Source: Pomphorhynchus laevis (taxonomy: Eukaryota > Acanthocephala > Palaeacanthocephala > Echinorhynchida > Pomphorhynchidae). Taken from it: a DNA stretch of 64,000 nt. Below are positions 63,358 to 64,000 of the stretch, one piece after another. The number at the start of each line of letters is the position of its first letter. Position 1 is the stretch's first letter. A program made the translations under genes and the position numbers. Under the pieces are notes generated by a model. The model worked only from the letters and a program-made list of their open reading frames with translations. It did not search any database and was not told the origin of the DNA. The stretch spans positions 62,001 through 126,000 of the forward strand of contig WNNJ02000402.1 of assembly GCA_012934845.2 (NCBI GenBank), written 5' to 3'.

Positions 63358-64000
63358 CTTTTAAAAAAATAATAAAATTTATTCCGAATGCACAGAAAAT
63401 AAGGTTCCCTCAAATGGGCCACTACTGTCATAATTCATAAATGTACAAAAGTTATGAAACATTCCAACGTAGAAAGAAAAAAAAATAATGCATTCATCCA
63501 ATTGAAGCTATTCCAGTCACCGTGTTCCCCATGGGCCGAGTAAATTCACCGATTCGTGATCGTGGAGCCCGCATGCAGCAGGAAATAGAACGCGCGAGAA
63601 TTATACTAAATCGTGTTCGTATAAGCGAAATCATATCGCTATAGCTTCGTTGCAGTTTGAAGGACATCCTTGCAGCGATTGTCTGCATCAACCGTTTCGC
63701 TGTCGGACCAAATCCTCCAGTAGCTGCCAGGACAAACGGTATGAAAGACGAGTGTTCAATTTCACTAATTCGTCCCTGATACTTTGCTCTTTTCCGATTC
63801 TCGTGGTATTCGAAACTTGCATCGACAGTCCTTAGGTGATAAGATGGAGCCAAGTTGTTGAAGACGCAGACATCTATGAATGTCCGCTCCAACCTACCAC
63901 CGAATAAACCGCCGCATACAATATCAGGATGAGCATCTTCTCCGCGGGCTGTGGTCGAGCACTGAAATACAAAGTCATTTGTAACGGGCTGGAGTGCGGG
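63358..64000 (-). mobile_element. G16: family-G LINE 3' end, continues beyond the window
   Basis: Minus strand. The frame is open from the window edge to 63494: HPDIVCGGLFG (about 63930), RTFIDVCVFNNLAPSY, HENRKRAKY, ATGGFGPTAKRLMQT and the basic tail ILARSISCCMRAPRSR. The 3' motif variant GGCCCATTTGAGGGAACC is at 63403-63420, and the tail AATAAATTTTATTATTTTTT leads directly into the G15 header. No break is visible in the part present. Confidence 0.88.
63403..63420 (-). promoter_or_regulatory. 3'-UTR motif of G16
   Basis: GGCCCATTTGAGGGAACC on the minus strand. The single change from the G15 form lies in the predicted loop. Confidence 0.65.

Overview
The window is eukaryotic, most likely from an invertebrate animal. 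I recognise no host gene, tRNA or rRNA in 64 kb. Almost everything identifiable is retroelement sequence: non-LTR retrotransposons (LINEs) of at least four lineages, Penelope-like (PLE) pieces and one old Ty3/gypsy copy. Assignments rest on motif reading alone, with no database search. Open frames use the standard code and spacers are AT-rich.

The dominant element, here called family G, has 16 copies or fragments (G1-G16). It is a LINE with one long ORF of about 1,000 residues. The ORF has an N-terminal cluster of nine cysteines, a central reverse transcriptase (RT; motifs GPSG.D, AGQ..G, DA.NAFN, EGFTQGDP, WYADD) and a C-terminal CxC...HxxxxC zinc motif followed by a PD-(D/E)XK-like nuclease (DI.C.GLFG...ER.F.D...FN). 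This is the layout of restriction-like-endonuclease (RLE) LINEs (R2/R4/NeSL/CRE group). A second RLE-type family (H, 49.2-53.0 kb, minus strand) has a different RT and zinc finger. LINEs with an apurinic-type endonuclease (APE) are an L2-like family (0-3.5 kb and 57.3-58.2 kb), a CR1-like family (copies A, B, C) and two short fragments.

Layout: 0-3.5 kb L2-like copy; 4.0-7.0 kb decayed G1; 7.0-7.5 kb PLE endonuclease fragment; 7.5-12.35 kb gypsy fossil with two nested insertions; 12.6-14.5 kb G2 (minus); 14.5-20.3 kb PLE split by CR1-A; 20.3-22.6 kb AT-rich repeats and an orphan G-type 5' header; 22.66-26.78 kb CR1-B; 26.8-29.95 kb G3 (minus); 30.0-48.7 kb ten G copies head to tail on the plus strand (G4-G13); 48.7-49.2 kb APE-LINE scrap; 49.2-53.0 kb H; 53.06-53.12 kb hammerhead-ribozyme-like motif; 53.2-56.4 kb CR1-C; 56.4-57.3 kb inverted repeat and an integrase-like scrap; 57.3-58.24 kb second L2-like copy; 58.24-64 kb three G copies head to tail on the minus strand (G14-G16).

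The most interesting signal is the organisation of the G elements. They abut 3' end to 5' end at TTA/AAT- and A-rich junctions. Eight copies carry an 18-nt 3'-UTR motif (GGCCCATTTGMGGGWACC) that can form a small hairpin. Several full 5' ends start with a common header ending in WATAAAATAACATACA, then element-specific short tandem repeats before the ATG. Family H, with an unrelated-looking RT, carries nearly the same header. Three ORFs are intact (G7, G15, H), so parts of this cluster are young.
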